Shown here: one piece after another, positions 35,083-49,787 of the stretch
Position numbering within the stretch: the stretch's first letter is position 1
Layout: every line of letters starts with the position of its first letter
Assembly (NCBI GenBank): GCA_964017125.1
Contig: OZ024902.1
Span: 56,654,791-56,718,790, forward strand
Length of the DNA stretch: 64,000 bases
Origin: Flabesymbios commensalis
Taxonomy: Eukaryota > Annelida > Polychaeta > Terebellida > Flabelligeridae
Direction: 5' to 3'
The notes under the pieces: model-generated
Database searches by the model: none
Seen by the model: the letters and a program-made list of their open reading frames with translations, nothing else
What the model was told of the DNA's origin: nothing
Position numbers and translations under genes: made by a program

Positions 35083-38023
35083 ACTTCACAGTCCAATACG
35101 CATACTATATATATTTATATATATATATAGTAGTAATCGGGAAAAGTAAGTTTTCTAGCAGGCAAAGTATGAGCACTATGTCGGTTGCCTCACAGGTTAG
35201 GTCTGAAAATACATCACTCCACAAACGCAAACAGGCAGACTTGGCCCCGGAAACGGATTGCTATTGCAATCCACCATTAAAGTCTAATTGGAAAGTATTG
35301 GTCAACGTGGAATAAGATTGGAAGCATCCTGTATCAAATCAACTGTACAGATCATCAATGCAGAGAGAGTGAGATGCCAGTGGAGTTGGCACTGAGAAGG
35401 GTTGCTGTAGACATCCAAGAGGAACTTTTTCATTATACTATTGTTCCAATTGGTATTAAAGTAATTTATTTTAAAAATAAATTAAAACAAAATTACTTTT
35501 AGTTTTAAAATTAGATTTCATACATTGACACAACACTTCAATTAAAATTACAATTAAATTACTTTAAAGTAAAATCAGCTTCAAATTAAAAGTAGGATTA
35601 AAATAAACTTAGAATTCACAATTAAAATAGCACTGTGCTGTGTCAATGAGGGCGAATTCGACTTGGACAGAACGCCATTTCGGATGGGAAATCTGCAGAC
35701 AGTCTTGGCGGCAGATATAGTCAAATTTAATTCTGGAGTAGATAATCTGCCAATCCAGTCTGCACGACGGTTTAGGTATAGTGATCTGCATGAGGATTAC
35801 TGACGTGTAGTTGTTTAGACAAAGGTATCTCTGTTTCAGAATTGAACTTTGACGCTGTGGACATTTTGTTCGTGCTTTAAGCAATTGGAACTTGCTCTTG
35901 GACCATAGTATCTATCTGAAATGCATTTGTTTTAATCAAGTCATTAATTGCCTAAAATGCAAGGTGTACATCTATGTCGCACAAATGACAGTTTTTACAC
36001 TTTTGCATACCGTGAAGGATGCAGCTGTACTTCCAGGTAACCAGCCCTTTTTCAAATGCATATCTGCTTGGATCACGTAATATGGCGAAATTCTGATTAG
36101 AAATCATAGTTCAGGTCGGTTCCAATTATGGCCCAACTCGATTGGGATCAATTTGTGTTGTGGGTTCGAACTCGGTGTGGAGACAGAATACATGCTCTAA
36201 CAGGCAGTGCGTTTGGAAAAGGTTTCTTTACCTGGCAGTATAACCTGGTCTCCAACAAAAGGAGGAAGTGAACAAAGCCTAAACTTGTGCAATATATGTG
36301 TATACCAGGTGTATTTTATAAAATGTGATAAGAGGCGAGCAAATAAGTTGAAAGGTGGATCAGCTAGGTCTCTAGTTGTAATGTTCAGCACGTCGTTAAT
36401 TAAATTTAACGTCAAATTAGATGCCTATTTTAACTTAAGTTTTCTACATAATTAAACAATTTATTCTCACTAGCATCTGTAAATGGCAGCTTTGTTATTT
36501 ATATTTTTTTGTGATTACAGACGCCGATTAGGAAATATCAACACGCAAGAGGTCACTTATAAAGGTATGCTAAGTGTCTGAAGCAAACTAAATAACTTTT
36601 AATTAGATTAAAAATCGGAATGAGGTTCTGAGAACTAACTCGATTCGGTGTCAATTTTTATCTTATTGCTGGTCTGTGCACCTCACTTGGCACACATTTG
36701 TTTCAATCAAAAATTAGGTTAACTCAGATATTAACATTCCTGATTCAAGAATACTATGATTTACACTTTTTTAATCACCTGATAATCGGATCAAATTTGC
36801 AAAAATTCAAGATGGCAGACAAAAAAACAAATGGCCGATTGTCATTAAGGCTTTTGAAACGTGCACAGGAGAAGCAAAGCGAGTCATCGTCTCAACTGTG
36901 TACCATCACCATTTCACCGTTTACGGCGAAGGGGCTGCGCCCCTTTCGAAACCCCATGAACATAGTTTTAGAGTAGGCGCGCGCGGAAATGGGTCACTTT
37001 TTAGGGTAAGGAAAGTTTTTTTCCCCAGAGAAAAACACAAAACAGCCAACAAAATGCGCCAATTGTTATAAGGTTTTTGAAACGTGCACACGAGAAGCAA
37101 AGCGAGCCATTGTCTCAACTGTGTACCATTACCGTTTACATTATTAAACAACTTGTTCTCACTAGGATCTACTGCTTTATTATTTATTTATATTTTTTGT
37201 GATTACAGACGCCGATTAGGAAATATCCACACGCAGTTGAAGATGAGACATACTACTCGCAAGAGGTCACCTGAAGAGGTATGCTAAGTGTTTTGAATAA
37301 AACTAAATAACTTTTAATTAGATTAAAAGTAGGAATGAGGTTCTAAGAACCAGCTCCATTTGGTGTTAATTTCGATCTTATTGCTAATCTGTACAGCTGA
37401 CTTGGCACAGAGTTATTTCAATCTAAAACTTAGTCGACTAATCTGCCAACATAGATTGCATGGTGGATTGTGATACTAATTTGAATTCGGATTGCTAGTC
37501 TTGTCTGTTTATGTGATGGAATGATATAATTTTAGAAATGGCCTTACAGGAACTGACGTGCTTGTTCTTGCCAGATTTGGACTTCCTTTTAAAGGTTATA
37601 GTATTTGGCTTGAAATAATTTATTTAATTCAAATTGCATAATGTCTATAAAGCAATGTACACTGTTTTTACGAATACAAGCGTTCTTGCTATTAGCTGTT
37701 GTGAAGTCTGTGTGGTCAGATTATGAGAATTATACCAGGCTCAGTGTTTAGGTCGTCATCAACACCAATCTGGATTATAATCATCATTTGGGTTGGAGCC
37801 TGTCGAGTTGGGTACATAAGCTACAGGCTTTGATTTATCTGCTGATTAATAATGTAGATGTGGTGCAGTTGCACGGCCAAATAGATGCTTAGTCTATATA
37901 AGTTTCATTATTTGGCAATGCGGGACTACTTTTCAATAACCAATAGCAAATAGTGCTTCAATTTGTGTGAAACAGGTATATAGTGTGTATATTAGACATT
38001 TTGTGATGCGAATAAGATAAAAT
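35083..38023 (+). repeat. Array copy 13 (type B, 2,941 bp)
   Basis: No difference from copy 10 seen by eye. Confidence 0.97.
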
Positions 38024-40964
38024 ACTTCACAGTCCAATACGCATACTATATATATTTATATATATATATAGTAGTAATCGGGAAAAGTAAGTTTTCTAGC
38101 AGGCAAAGTATGAGCACTATGTCGGTTGCCTCACAGGTTAGGTCTGAAAATACATCACTCCACAAACGCAAACAGGCAGACTTGGCCCCGGAAACGGATT
38201 GCTATTGCAATCCACCATTAAAGTCTAATTGGAAAGTATTGGTCAACGTGGAATAAGATTGGAAGCATCCTGTATCAAATCAACTGTACAGATCATCAAT
38301 GCAGAGAGAGTGAGATGCCAGTGGAGTTGGCACTGAGAAGGGTTGCTGTAGACATCCAAGAGGAACTTTTTCATTATACTATTGTTCCAATTGGTATTAA
38401 AGTAATTTATTTTAAAAATAAATTAAAACAAAATTACTTTTAGTTTTAAAATTAGATTTCATACATTGACACAACACTTCAATTAAAATTACAATTAAAT
38501 TACTTTAAAGTAAAATCAGCTTCAAATTAAAAGTAGGATTAAAATAAACTTAGAATTCACAATTAAAATAGCACTGTGCTGTGTCAATGAGGGCGAATTC
38601 GACTTGGACAGAACGCCATTTCGGATGGGAAATCTGCAGACAGTCTTGGCGGCAGATATAGTCAAATTTAATTCTGGAGTAGATAATCTGCCAATCCAGT
38701 CTGCACGACGGTTTAGGTATAGTGATCTGCATGAGGATTACTGACGTGTAGTTGTTTAGACAAAGGTATCTCTGTTTCAGAATTGAACTTTGACGCTGTG
38801 GACATTTTGTTCGTGCTTTAAGCAATTGGAACTTGCTCTTGGACCATAGTATCTATCTGAAATGCATTTGTTTTAATCAAGTCATTAATTGCCTAAAATG
38901 CAAGGTGTACATCTATGTCGCACAAATGACAGTTTTTACACTTTTGCATACCGTGAAGGATGCAGCTGTACTTCCAGGTAACCAGCCCTTTTTCAAATGC
39001 ATATCTGCTTGGATCACGTAATATGGCGAAATTCTGATTAGAAATCATAGTTCAGGTCGGTTCCAATTATGGCCCAACTCGATTGGGATCAATTTGTGTT
39101 GTGGGTTCGAACTCGGTGTGGAGACAGAATACATGCTCTAACAGGCAGTGCGTTTGGAAAAGGTTTCTTTACCTGGCAGTATAACCTGGTCTCCAACAAA
39201 AGGAGGAAGTGAACAAAGCCTAAACTTGTGCAATATATGTGTATACCAGGTGTATTTTATAAAATGTGATAAGAGGCGAGCAAATAAGTTGAAAGGTGGA
39301 TCAGCTAGGTCTCTAGTTGTAATGTTCAGCACGTCGTTAATTAAATTTAACGTCAAATTAGATGCCTATTTTAACTTAAGTTTTCTACATAATTAAACAA
39401 TTTATTCTCACTAGCATCTGTAAATGGCAGCTTTGTTATTTATATTTTTTTGTGATTACAGACGCCGATTAGGAAATATCAACACGCAAGAGGTCACTTA
39501 TAAAGGTATGCTAAGTGTCTGAAGCAAACTAAATAACTTTTAATTAGATTAAAAATCGGAATGAGGTTCTGAGAACTAACTCGATTCGGTGTCAATTTTT
39601 ATCTTATTGCTGGTCTGTGCACCTCACTTGGCACACATTTGTTTCAATCAAAAATTAGGTTAACTCAGATATTAACATTCCTGATTCAAGAATACTATGA
39701 TTTACACTTTTTTAATCACCTGATAATCGGATCAAATTTGCAAAAATTCAAGATGGCAGACAAAAAAACAAATGGCCGATTGTCATTAAGGCTTTTGAAA
39801 CGTGCACAGGAGAAGCAAAGCGAGTCATCGTCTCAACTGTGTACCATCACCATTTCACCGTTTACGGCGAAGGGGCTGCGCCCCTTTCGAAACCCCATGA
39901 ACATAGTTTTAGAGTAGGCGCGCGCGGAAATGGGTCACTTTTTAGGGTAAGGAAAGTTTTTTTCCCCAGAGAAAAACACAAAACAGCCAACAAAATGCGC
40001 CAATTGTTATAAGGTTTTTGAAACGTGCACACGAGAAGCAAAGCGAGCCATTGTCTCAACTGTGTACCATTACCGTTTACATTATTAAACAACTTGTTCT
40101 CACTAGGATCTACTGCTTTATTATTTATTTATATTTTTTGTGATTACAGACGCCGATTAGGAAATATCCACACGCAGTTGAAGATGAGACATACTACTCG
40201 CAAGAGGTCACCTGAAGAGGTATGCTAAGTGTTTTGAATAAAACTAAATAACTTTTAATTAGATTAAAAGTAGGAATGAGGTTCTAAGAACCAGCTCCAT
40301 TTGGTGTTAATTTCGATCTTATTGCTAATCTGTACAGCTGACTTGGCACAGAGTTATTTCAATCTAAAACTTAGTCGACTAATCTGCCAACATAGATTGC
40401 ATGGTGGATTGTGATACTAATTTGAATTCGGATTGCTAGTCTTGTCTGTTTATGTGATGGAATGATATAATTTTAGAAATGGCCTTACAGGAACTGACGT
40501 GCTTGTTCTTGCCAGATTTGGACTTCCTTTTAAAGGTTATAGTATTTGGCTTGAAATAATTTATTTAATTCAAATTGCATAATGTCTATAAAGCAATGTA
40601 CACTGTTTTTACGAATACAAGCGTTCTTGCTATTAGCTGTTGTGAAGTCTGTGTGGTCAGATTATGAGAATTATACCAGGCTCAGTGTTTAGGTCGTCAT
40701 CAACACCAATCTGGATTATAATCATCATTTGGGTTGGAGCCTGTCGAGTTGGGTACATAAGCTACAGGCTTTGATTTATCTGCTGATTAATAATGTAGAT
40801 GTGGTGCAGTTGCACGGCCAAATAGATGCTTAGTCTATATAAGTTTCATTATTTGGCAATGCGGGACTACTTTTCAATAACCAATAGCAAATAGTGCTTC
40901 AATTTGTGTGAAACAGGTATATAGTGTGTATATTAGACATTTTGTGATGCGAATAAGATAAAAT
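38024..40964 (+). repeat. Array copy 14 (type B, 2,941 bp)
   Basis: No difference from copy 10 seen by eye. Confidence 0.97.
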
Positions 40965-43905
40965 ACTTCACAGTCCAATACGCATACTATATATATTTAT
41001 ATATATATATAGTAGTAATCGGGAAAAGTAAGTTTTCTAGCAGGCAAAGTATGAGCACTATGTCGGTTGCCTCACAGGTTAGGTCTGAAAATACATCACT
41101 CCACAAACGCAAACAGGCAGACTTGGCCCCGGAAACGGATTGCTATTGCAATCCACCATTAAAGTCTAATTGGAAAGTATTGGTCAACGTGGAATAAGAT
41201 TGGAAGCATCCTGTATCAAATCAACTGTACAGATCATCAATGCAGAGAGAGTGAGATGCCAGTGGAGTTGGCACTGAGAAGGGTTGCTGTAGACATCCAA
41301 GAGGAACTTTTTCATTATACTATTGTTCCAATTGGTATTAAAGTAATTTATTTTAAAAATAAATTAAAACAAAATTACTTTTAGTTTTAAAATTAGATTT
41401 CATACATTGACACAACACTTCAATTAAAATTACAATTAAATTACTTTAAAGTAAAATCAGCTTCAAATTAAAAGTAGGATTAAAATAAACTTAGAATTCA
41501 CAATTAAAATAGCACTGTGCTGTGTCAATGAGGGCGAATTCGACTTGGACAGAACGCCATTTCGGATGGGAAATCTGCAGACAGTCTTGGCGGCAGATAT
41601 AGTCAAATTTAATTCTGGAGTAGATAATCTGCCAATCCAGTCTGCACGACGGTTTAGGTATAGTGATCTGCATGAGGATTACTGACGTGTAGTTGTTTAG
41701 ACAAAGGTATCTCTGTTTCAGAATTGAACTTTGACGCTGTGGACATTTTGTTCGTGCTTTAAGCAATTGGAACTTGCTCTTGGACCATAGTATCTATCTG
41801 AAATGCATTTGTTTTAATCAAGTCATTAATTGCCTAAAATGCAAGGTGTACATCTATGTCGCACAAATGACAGTTTTTACACTTTTGCATACCGTGAAGG
41901 ATGCAGCTGTACTTCCAGGTAACCAGCCCTTTTTCAAATGCATATCTGCTTGGATCACGTAATATGGCGAAATTCTGATTAGAAATCATAGTTCAGGTCG
42001 GTTCCAATTATGGCCCAACTCGATTGGGATCAATTTGTGTTGTGGGTTCGAACTCGGTGTGGAGACAGAATACATGCTCTAACAGGCAGTGCGTTTGGAA
42101 AAGGTTTCTTTACCTGGCAGTATAACCTGGTCTCCAACAAAAGGAGGAAGTGAACAAAGCCTAAACTTGTGCAATATATGTGTATACCAGGTGTATTTTA
42201 TAAAATGTGATAAGAGGCGAGCAAATAAGTTGAAAGGTGGATCAGCTAGGTCTCTAGTTGTAATGTTCAGCACGTCGTTAATTAAATTTAACGTCAAATT
42301 AGATGCCTATTTTAACTTAAGTTTTCTACATAATTAAACAATTTATTCTCACTAGCATCTGTAAATGGCAGCTTTGTTATTTATATTTTTTTGTGATTAC
42401 AGACGCCGATTAGGAAATATCAACACGCAAGAGGTCACTTATAAAGGTATGCTAAGTGTCTGAAGCAAACTAAATAACTTTTAATTAGATTAAAAATCGG
42501 AATGAGGTTCTGAGAACTAACTCGATTCGGTGTCAATTTTTATCTTATTGCTGGTCTGTGCACCTCACTTGGCACACATTTGTTTCAATCAAAAATTAGG
42601 TTAACTCAGATATTAACATTCCTGATTCAAGAATACTATGATTTACACTTTTTTAATCACCTGATAATCGGATCAAATTTGCAAAAATTCAAGATGGCAG
42701 ACAAAAAAACAAATGGCCGATTGTCATTAAGGCTTTTGAAACGTGCACAGGAGAAGCAAAGCGAGTCATCGTCTCAACTGTGTACCATCACCATTTCACC
42801 GTTTACGGCGAAGGGGCTGCGCCCCTTTCGAAACCCCATGAACATAGTTTTAGAGTAGGCGCGCGCGGAAATGGGTCACTTTTTAGGGTAAGGAAAGTTT
42901 TTTTCCCCAGAGAAAAACACAAAACAGCCAACAAAATGCGCCAATTGTTATAAGGTTTTTGAAACGTGCACACGAGAAGCAAAGCGAGCCATTGTCTCAA
43001 CTGTGTACCATTACCGTTTACATTATTAAACAACTTGTTCTCACTAGGATCTACTGCTTTATTATTTATTTATATTTTTTGTGATTACAGACGCCGATTA
43101 GGAAATATCCACACGCAGTTGAAGATGAGACATACTACTCGCAAGAGGTCACCTGAAGAGGTATGCTAAGTGTTTTGAATAAAACTAAATAACTTTTAAT
43201 TAGATTAAAAGTAGGAATGAGGTTCTAAGAACCAGCTCCATTTGGTGTTAATTTCGATCTTATTGCTAATCTGTACAGCTGACTTGGCACAGAGTTATTT
43301 CAATCTAAAACTTAGTCGACTAATCTGCCAACATAGATTGCATGGTGGATTGTGATACTAATTTGAATTCGGATTGCTAGTCTTGTCTGTTTATGTGATG
43401 GAATGATATAATTTTAGAAATGGCCTTACAGGAACTGACGTGCTTGTTCTTGCCAGATTTGGACTTCCTTTTAAAGGTTATAGTATTTGGCTTGAAATAA
43501 TTTATTTAATTCAAATTGCATAATGTCTATAAAGCAATGTACACTGTTTTTACGAATACAAGCGTTCTTGCTATTAGCTGTTGTGAAGTCTGTGTGGTCA
43601 GATTATGAGAATTATACCAGGCTCAGTGTTTAGGTCGTCATCAACACCAATCTGGATTATAATCATCATTTGGGTTGGAGCCTGTCGAGTTGGGTACATA
43701 AGCTACAGGCTTTGATTTATCTGCTGATTAATAATGTAGATGTGGTGCAGTTGCACGGCCAAATAGATGCTTAGTCTATATAAGTTTCATTATTTGGCAA
43801 TGCGGGACTACTTTTCAATAACCAATAGCAAATAGTGCTTCAATTTGTGTGAAACAGGTATATAGTGTGTATATTAGACATTTTGTGATGCGAATAAGAT
43901 AAAAT
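40965..43905 (+). repeat. Array copy 15 (type B, 2,941 bp)
   Basis: No difference from copy 10 seen by eye. Confidence 0.97.
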
Positions 43906-46846
43906 ACTTCACAGTCCAATACGCATACTATATATATTTATATATATATATAGTAGTAATCGGGAAAAGTAAGTTTTCTAGCAGGCAAAGTATGAGCACT
44001 ATGTCGGTTGCCTCACAGGTTAGGTCTGAAAATACATCACTCCACAAACGCAAACAGGCAGACTTGGCCCCGGAAACGGATTGCTATTGCAATCCACCAT
44101 TAAAGTCTAATTGGAAAGTATTGGTCAACGTGGAATAAGATTGGAAGCATCCTGTATCAAATCAACTGTACAGATCATCAATGCAGAGAGAGTGAGATGC
44201 CAGTGGAGTTGGCACTGAGAAGGGTTGCTGTAGACATCCAAGAGGAACTTTTTCATTATACTATTGTTCCAATTGGTATTAAAGTAATTTATTTTAAAAA
44301 TAAATTAAAACAAAATTACTTTTAGTTTTAAAATTAGATTTCATACATTGACACAACACTTCAATTAAAATTACAATTAAATTACTTTAAAGTAAAATCA
44401 GCTTCAAATTAAAAGTAGGATTAAAATAAACTTAGAATTCACAATTAAAATAGCACTGTGCTGTGTCAATGAGGGCGAATTCGACTTGGACAGAACGCCA
44501 TTTCGGATGGGAAATCTGCAGACAGTCTTGGCGGCAGATATAGTCAAATTTAATTCTGGAGTAGATAATCTGCCAATCCAGTCTGCACGACGGTTTAGGT
44601 ATAGTGATCTGCATGAGGATTACTGACGTGTAGTTGTTTAGACAAAGGTATCTCTGTTTCAGAATTGAACTTTGACGCTGTGGACATTTTGTTCGTGCTT
44701 TAAGCAATTGGAACTTGCTCTTGGACCATAGTATCTATCTGAAATGCATTTGTTTTAATCAAGTCATTAATTGCCTAAAATGCAAGGTGTACATCTATGT
44801 CGCACAAATGACAGTTTTTACACTTTTGCATACCGTGAAGGATGCAGCTGTACTTCCAGGTAACCAGCCCTTTTTCAAATGCATATCTGCTTGGATCACG
44901 TAATATGGCGAAATTCTGATTAGAAATCATAGTTCAGGTCGGTTCCAATTATGGCCCAACTCGATTGGGATCAATTTGTGTTGTGGGTTCGAACTCGGTG
45001 TGGAGACAGAATACATGCTCTAACAGGCAGTGCGTTTGGAAAAGGTTTCTTTACCTGGCAGTATAACCTGGTCTCCAACAAAAGGAGGAAGTGAACAAAG
45101 CCTAAACTTGTGCAATATATGTGTATACCAGGTGTATTTTATAAAATGTGATAAGAGGCGAGCAAATAAGTTGAAAGGTGGATCAGCTAGGTCTCTAGTT
45201 GTAATGTTCAGCACGTCGTTAATTAAATTTAACGTCAAATTAGATGCCTATTTTAACTTAAGTTTTCTACATAATTAAACAATTTATTCTCACTAGCATC
45301 TGTAAATGGCAGCTTTGTTATTTATATTTTTTTGTGATTACAGACGCCGATTAGGAAATATCAACACGCAAGAGGTCACTTATAAAGGTATGCTAAGTGT
45401 CTGAAGCAAACTAAATAACTTTTAATTAGATTAAAAATCGGAATGAGGTTCTGAGAACTAACTCGATTCGGTGTCAATTTTTATCTTATTGCTGGTCTGT
45501 GCACCTCACTTGGCACACATTTGTTTCAATCAAAAATTAGGTTAACTCAGATATTAACATTCCTGATTCAAGAATACTATGATTTACACTTTTTTAATCA
45601 CCTGATAATCGGATCAAATTTGCAAAAATTCAAGATGGCAGACAAAAAAACAAATGGCCGATTGTCATTAAGGCTTTTGAAACGTGCACAGGAGAAGCAA
45701 AGCGAGTCATCGTCTCAACTGTGTACCATCACCATTTCACCGTTTACGGCGAAGGGGCTGCGCCCCTTTCGAAACCCCATGAACATAGTTTTAGAGTAGG
45801 CGCGCGCGGAAATGGGTCACTTTTTAGGGTAAGGAAAGTTTTTTTCCCCAGAGAAAAACACAAAACAGCCAACAAAATGCGCCAATTGTTATAAGGTTTT
45901 TGAAACGTGCACACGAGAAGCAAAGCGAGCCATTGTCTCAACTGTGTACCATTACCGTTTACATTATTAAACAACTTGTTCTCACTAGGATCTACTGCTT
46001 TATTATTTATTTATATTTTTTGTGATTACAGACGCCGATTAGGAAATATCCACACGCAGTTGAAGATGAGACATACTACTCGCAAGAGGTCACCTGAAGA
46101 GGTATGCTAAGTGTTTTGAATAAAACTAAATAACTTTTAATTAGATTAAAAGTAGGAATGAGGTTCTAAGAACCAGCTCCATTTGGTGTTAATTTCGATC
46201 TTATTGCTAATCTGTACAGCTGACTTGGCACAGAGTTATTTCAATCTAAAACTTAGTCGACTAATCTGCCAACATAGATTGCATGGTGGATTGTGATACT
46301 AATTTGAATTCGGATTGCTAGTCTTGTCTGTTTATGTGATGGAATGATATAATTTTAGAAATGGCCTTACAGGAACTGACGTGCTTGTTCTTGCCAGATT
46401 TGGACTTCCTTTTAAAGGTTATAGTATTTGGCTTGAAATAATTTATTTAATTCAAATTGCATAATGTCTATAAAGCAATGTACACTGTTTTTACGAATAC
46501 AAGCGTTCTTGCTATTAGCTGTTGTGAAGTCTGTGTGGTCAGATTATGAGAATTATACCAGGCTCAGTGTTTAGGTCGTCATCAACACCAATCTGGATTA
46601 TAATCATCATTTGGGTTGGAGCCTGTCGAGTTGGGTACATAAGCTACAGGCTTTGATTTATCTGCTGATTAATAATGTAGATGTGGTGCAGTTGCACGGC
46701 CAAATAGATGCTTAGTCTATATAAGTTTCATTATTTGGCAATGCGGGACTACTTTTCAATAACCAATAGCAAATAGTGCTTCAATTTGTGTGAAACAGGT
46801 ATATAGTGTGTATATTAGACATTTTGTGATGCGAATAAGATAAAAT
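43906..46846 (+). repeat. Array copy 16 (type B, 2,941 bp)
   Basis: No difference from copy 10 seen by eye. Confidence 0.97.
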
Positions 46847-49787
46847 ACTTCACAGTCCAATACGCATACTATATATATTTATATATATATATAGTAGTAA
46901 TCGGGAAAAGTAAGTTTTCTAGCAGGCAAAGTATGAGCACTATGTCGGTTGCCTCACAGGTTAGGTCTGAAAATACATCACTCCACAAACGCAAACAGGC
47001 AGACTTGGCCCCGGAAACGGATTGCTATTGCAATCCACCATTAAAGTCTAATTGGAAAGTATTGGTCAACGTGGAATAAGATTGGAAGCATCCTGTATCA
47101 AATCAACTGTACAGATCATCAATGCAGAGAGAGTGAGATGCCAGTGGAGTTGGCACTGAGAAGGGTTGCTGTAGACATCCAAGAGGAACTTTTTCATTAT
47201 ACTATTGTTCCAATTGGTATTAAAGTAATTTATTTTAAAAATAAATTAAAACAAAATTACTTTTAGTTTTAAAATTAGATTTCATACATTGACACAACAC
47301 TTCAATTAAAATTACAATTAAATTACTTTAAAGTAAAATCAGCTTCAAATTAAAAGTAGGATTAAAATAAACTTAGAATTCACAATTAAAATAGCACTGT
47401 GCTGTGTCAATGAGGGCGAATTCGACTTGGACAGAACGCCATTTCGGATGGGAAATCTGCAGACAGTCTTGGCGGCAGATATAGTCAAATTTAATTCTGG
47501 AGTAGATAATCTGCCAATCCAGTCTGCACGACGGTTTAGGTATAGTGATCTGCATGAGGATTACTGACGTGTAGTTGTTTAGACAAAGGTATCTCTGTTT
47601 CAGAATTGAACTTTGACGCTGTGGACATTTTGTTCGTGCTTTAAGCAATTGGAACTTGCTCTTGGACCATAGTATCTATCTGAAATGCATTTGTTTTAAT
47701 CAAGTCATTAATTGCCTAAAATGCAAGGTGTACATCTATGTCGCACAAATGACAGTTTTTACACTTTTGCATACCGTGAAGGATGCAGCTGTACTTCCAG
47801 GTAACCAGCCCTTTTTCAAATGCATATCTGCTTGGATCACGTAATATGGCGAAATTCTGATTAGAAATCATAGTTCAGGTCGGTTCCAATTATGGCCCAA
47901 CTCGATTGGGATCAATTTGTGTTGTGGGTTCGAACTCGGTGTGGAGACAGAATACATGCTCTAACAGGCAGTGCGTTTGGAAAAGGTTTCTTTACCTGGC
48001 AGTATAACCTGGTCTCCAACAAAAGGAGGAAGTGAACAAAGCCTAAACTTGTGCAATATATGTGTATACCAGGTGTATTTTATAAAATGTGATAAGAGGC
48101 GAGCAAATAAGTTGAAAGGTGGATCAGCTAGGTCTCTAGTTGTAATGTTCAGCACGTCGTTAATTAAATTTAACGTCAAATTAGATGCCTATTTTAACTT
48201 AAGTTTTCTACATAATTAAACAATTTATTCTCACTAGCATCTGTAAATGGCAGCTTTGTTATTTATATTTTTTTGTGATTACAGACGCCGATTAGGAAAT
48301 ATCAACACGCAAGAGGTCACTTATAAAGGTATGCTAAGTGTCTGAAGCAAACTAAATAACTTTTAATTAGATTAAAAATCGGAATGAGGTTCTGAGAACT
48401 AACTCGATTCGGTGTCAATTTTTATCTTATTGCTGGTCTGTGCACCTCACTTGGCACACATTTGTTTCAATCAAAAATTAGGTTAACTCAGATATTAACA
48501 TTCCTGATTCAAGAATACTATGATTTACACTTTTTTAATCACCTGATAATCGGATCAAATTTGCAAAAATTCAAGATGGCAGACAAAAAAACAAATGGCC
48601 GATTGTCATTAAGGCTTTTGAAACGTGCACAGGAGAAGCAAAGCGAGTCATCGTCTCAACTGTGTACCATCACCATTTCACCGTTTACGGCGAAGGGGCT
48701 GCGCCCCTTTCGAAACCCCATGAACATAGTTTTAGAGTAGGCGCGCGCGGAAATGGGTCACTTTTTAGGGTAAGGAAAGTTTTTTTCCCCAGAGAAAAAC
48801 ACAAAACAGCCAACAAAATGCGCCAATTGTTATAAGGTTTTTGAAACGTGCACACGAGAAGCAAAGCGAGCCATTGTCTCAACTGTGTACCATTACCGTT
48901 TACATTATTAAACAACTTGTTCTCACTAGGATCTACTGCTTTATTATTTATTTATATTTTTTGTGATTACAGACGCCGATTAGGAAATATCCACACGCAG
49001 TTGAAGATGAGACATACTACTCGCAAGAGGTCACCTGAAGAGGTATGCTAAGTGTTTTGAATAAAACTAAATAACTTTTAATTAGATTAAAAGTAGGAAT
49101 GAGGTTCTAAGAACCAGCTCCATTTGGTGTTAATTTCGATCTTATTGCTAATCTGTACAGCTGACTTGGCACAGAGTTATTTCAATCTAAAACTTAGTCG
49201 ACTAATCTGCCAACATAGATTGCATGGTGGATTGTGATACTAATTTGAATTCGGATTGCTAGTCTTGTCTGTTTATGTGATGGAATGATATAATTTTAGA
49301 AATGGCCTTACAGGAACTGACGTGCTTGTTCTTGCCAGATTTGGACTTCCTTTTAAAGGTTATAGTATTTGGCTTGAAATAATTTATTTAATTCAAATTG
49401 CATAATGTCTATAAAGCAATGTACACTGTTTTTACGAATACAAGCGTTCTTGCTATTAGCTGTTGTGAAGTCTGTGTGGTCAGATTATGAGAATTATACC
49501 AGGCTCAGTGTTTAGGTCGTCATCAACACCAATCTGGATTATAATCATCATTTGGGTTGGAGCCTGTCGAGTTGGGTACATAAGCTACAGGCTTTGATTT
49601 ATCTGCTGATTAATAATGTAGATGTGGTGCAGTTGCACGGCCAAATAGATGCTTAGTCTATATAAGTTTCATTATTTGGCAATGCGGGACTACTTTTCAA
49701 TAACCAATAGCAAATAGTGCTTCAATTTGTGTGAAACAGGTATATAGTGTGTATATTAGACATTTTGTGATGCGAATAAGATAAAAT
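46847..49787 (+). repeat. Array copy 17 (type B, 2,941 bp)
   Basis: No difference from copy 10 seen by eye. Confidence 0.97.
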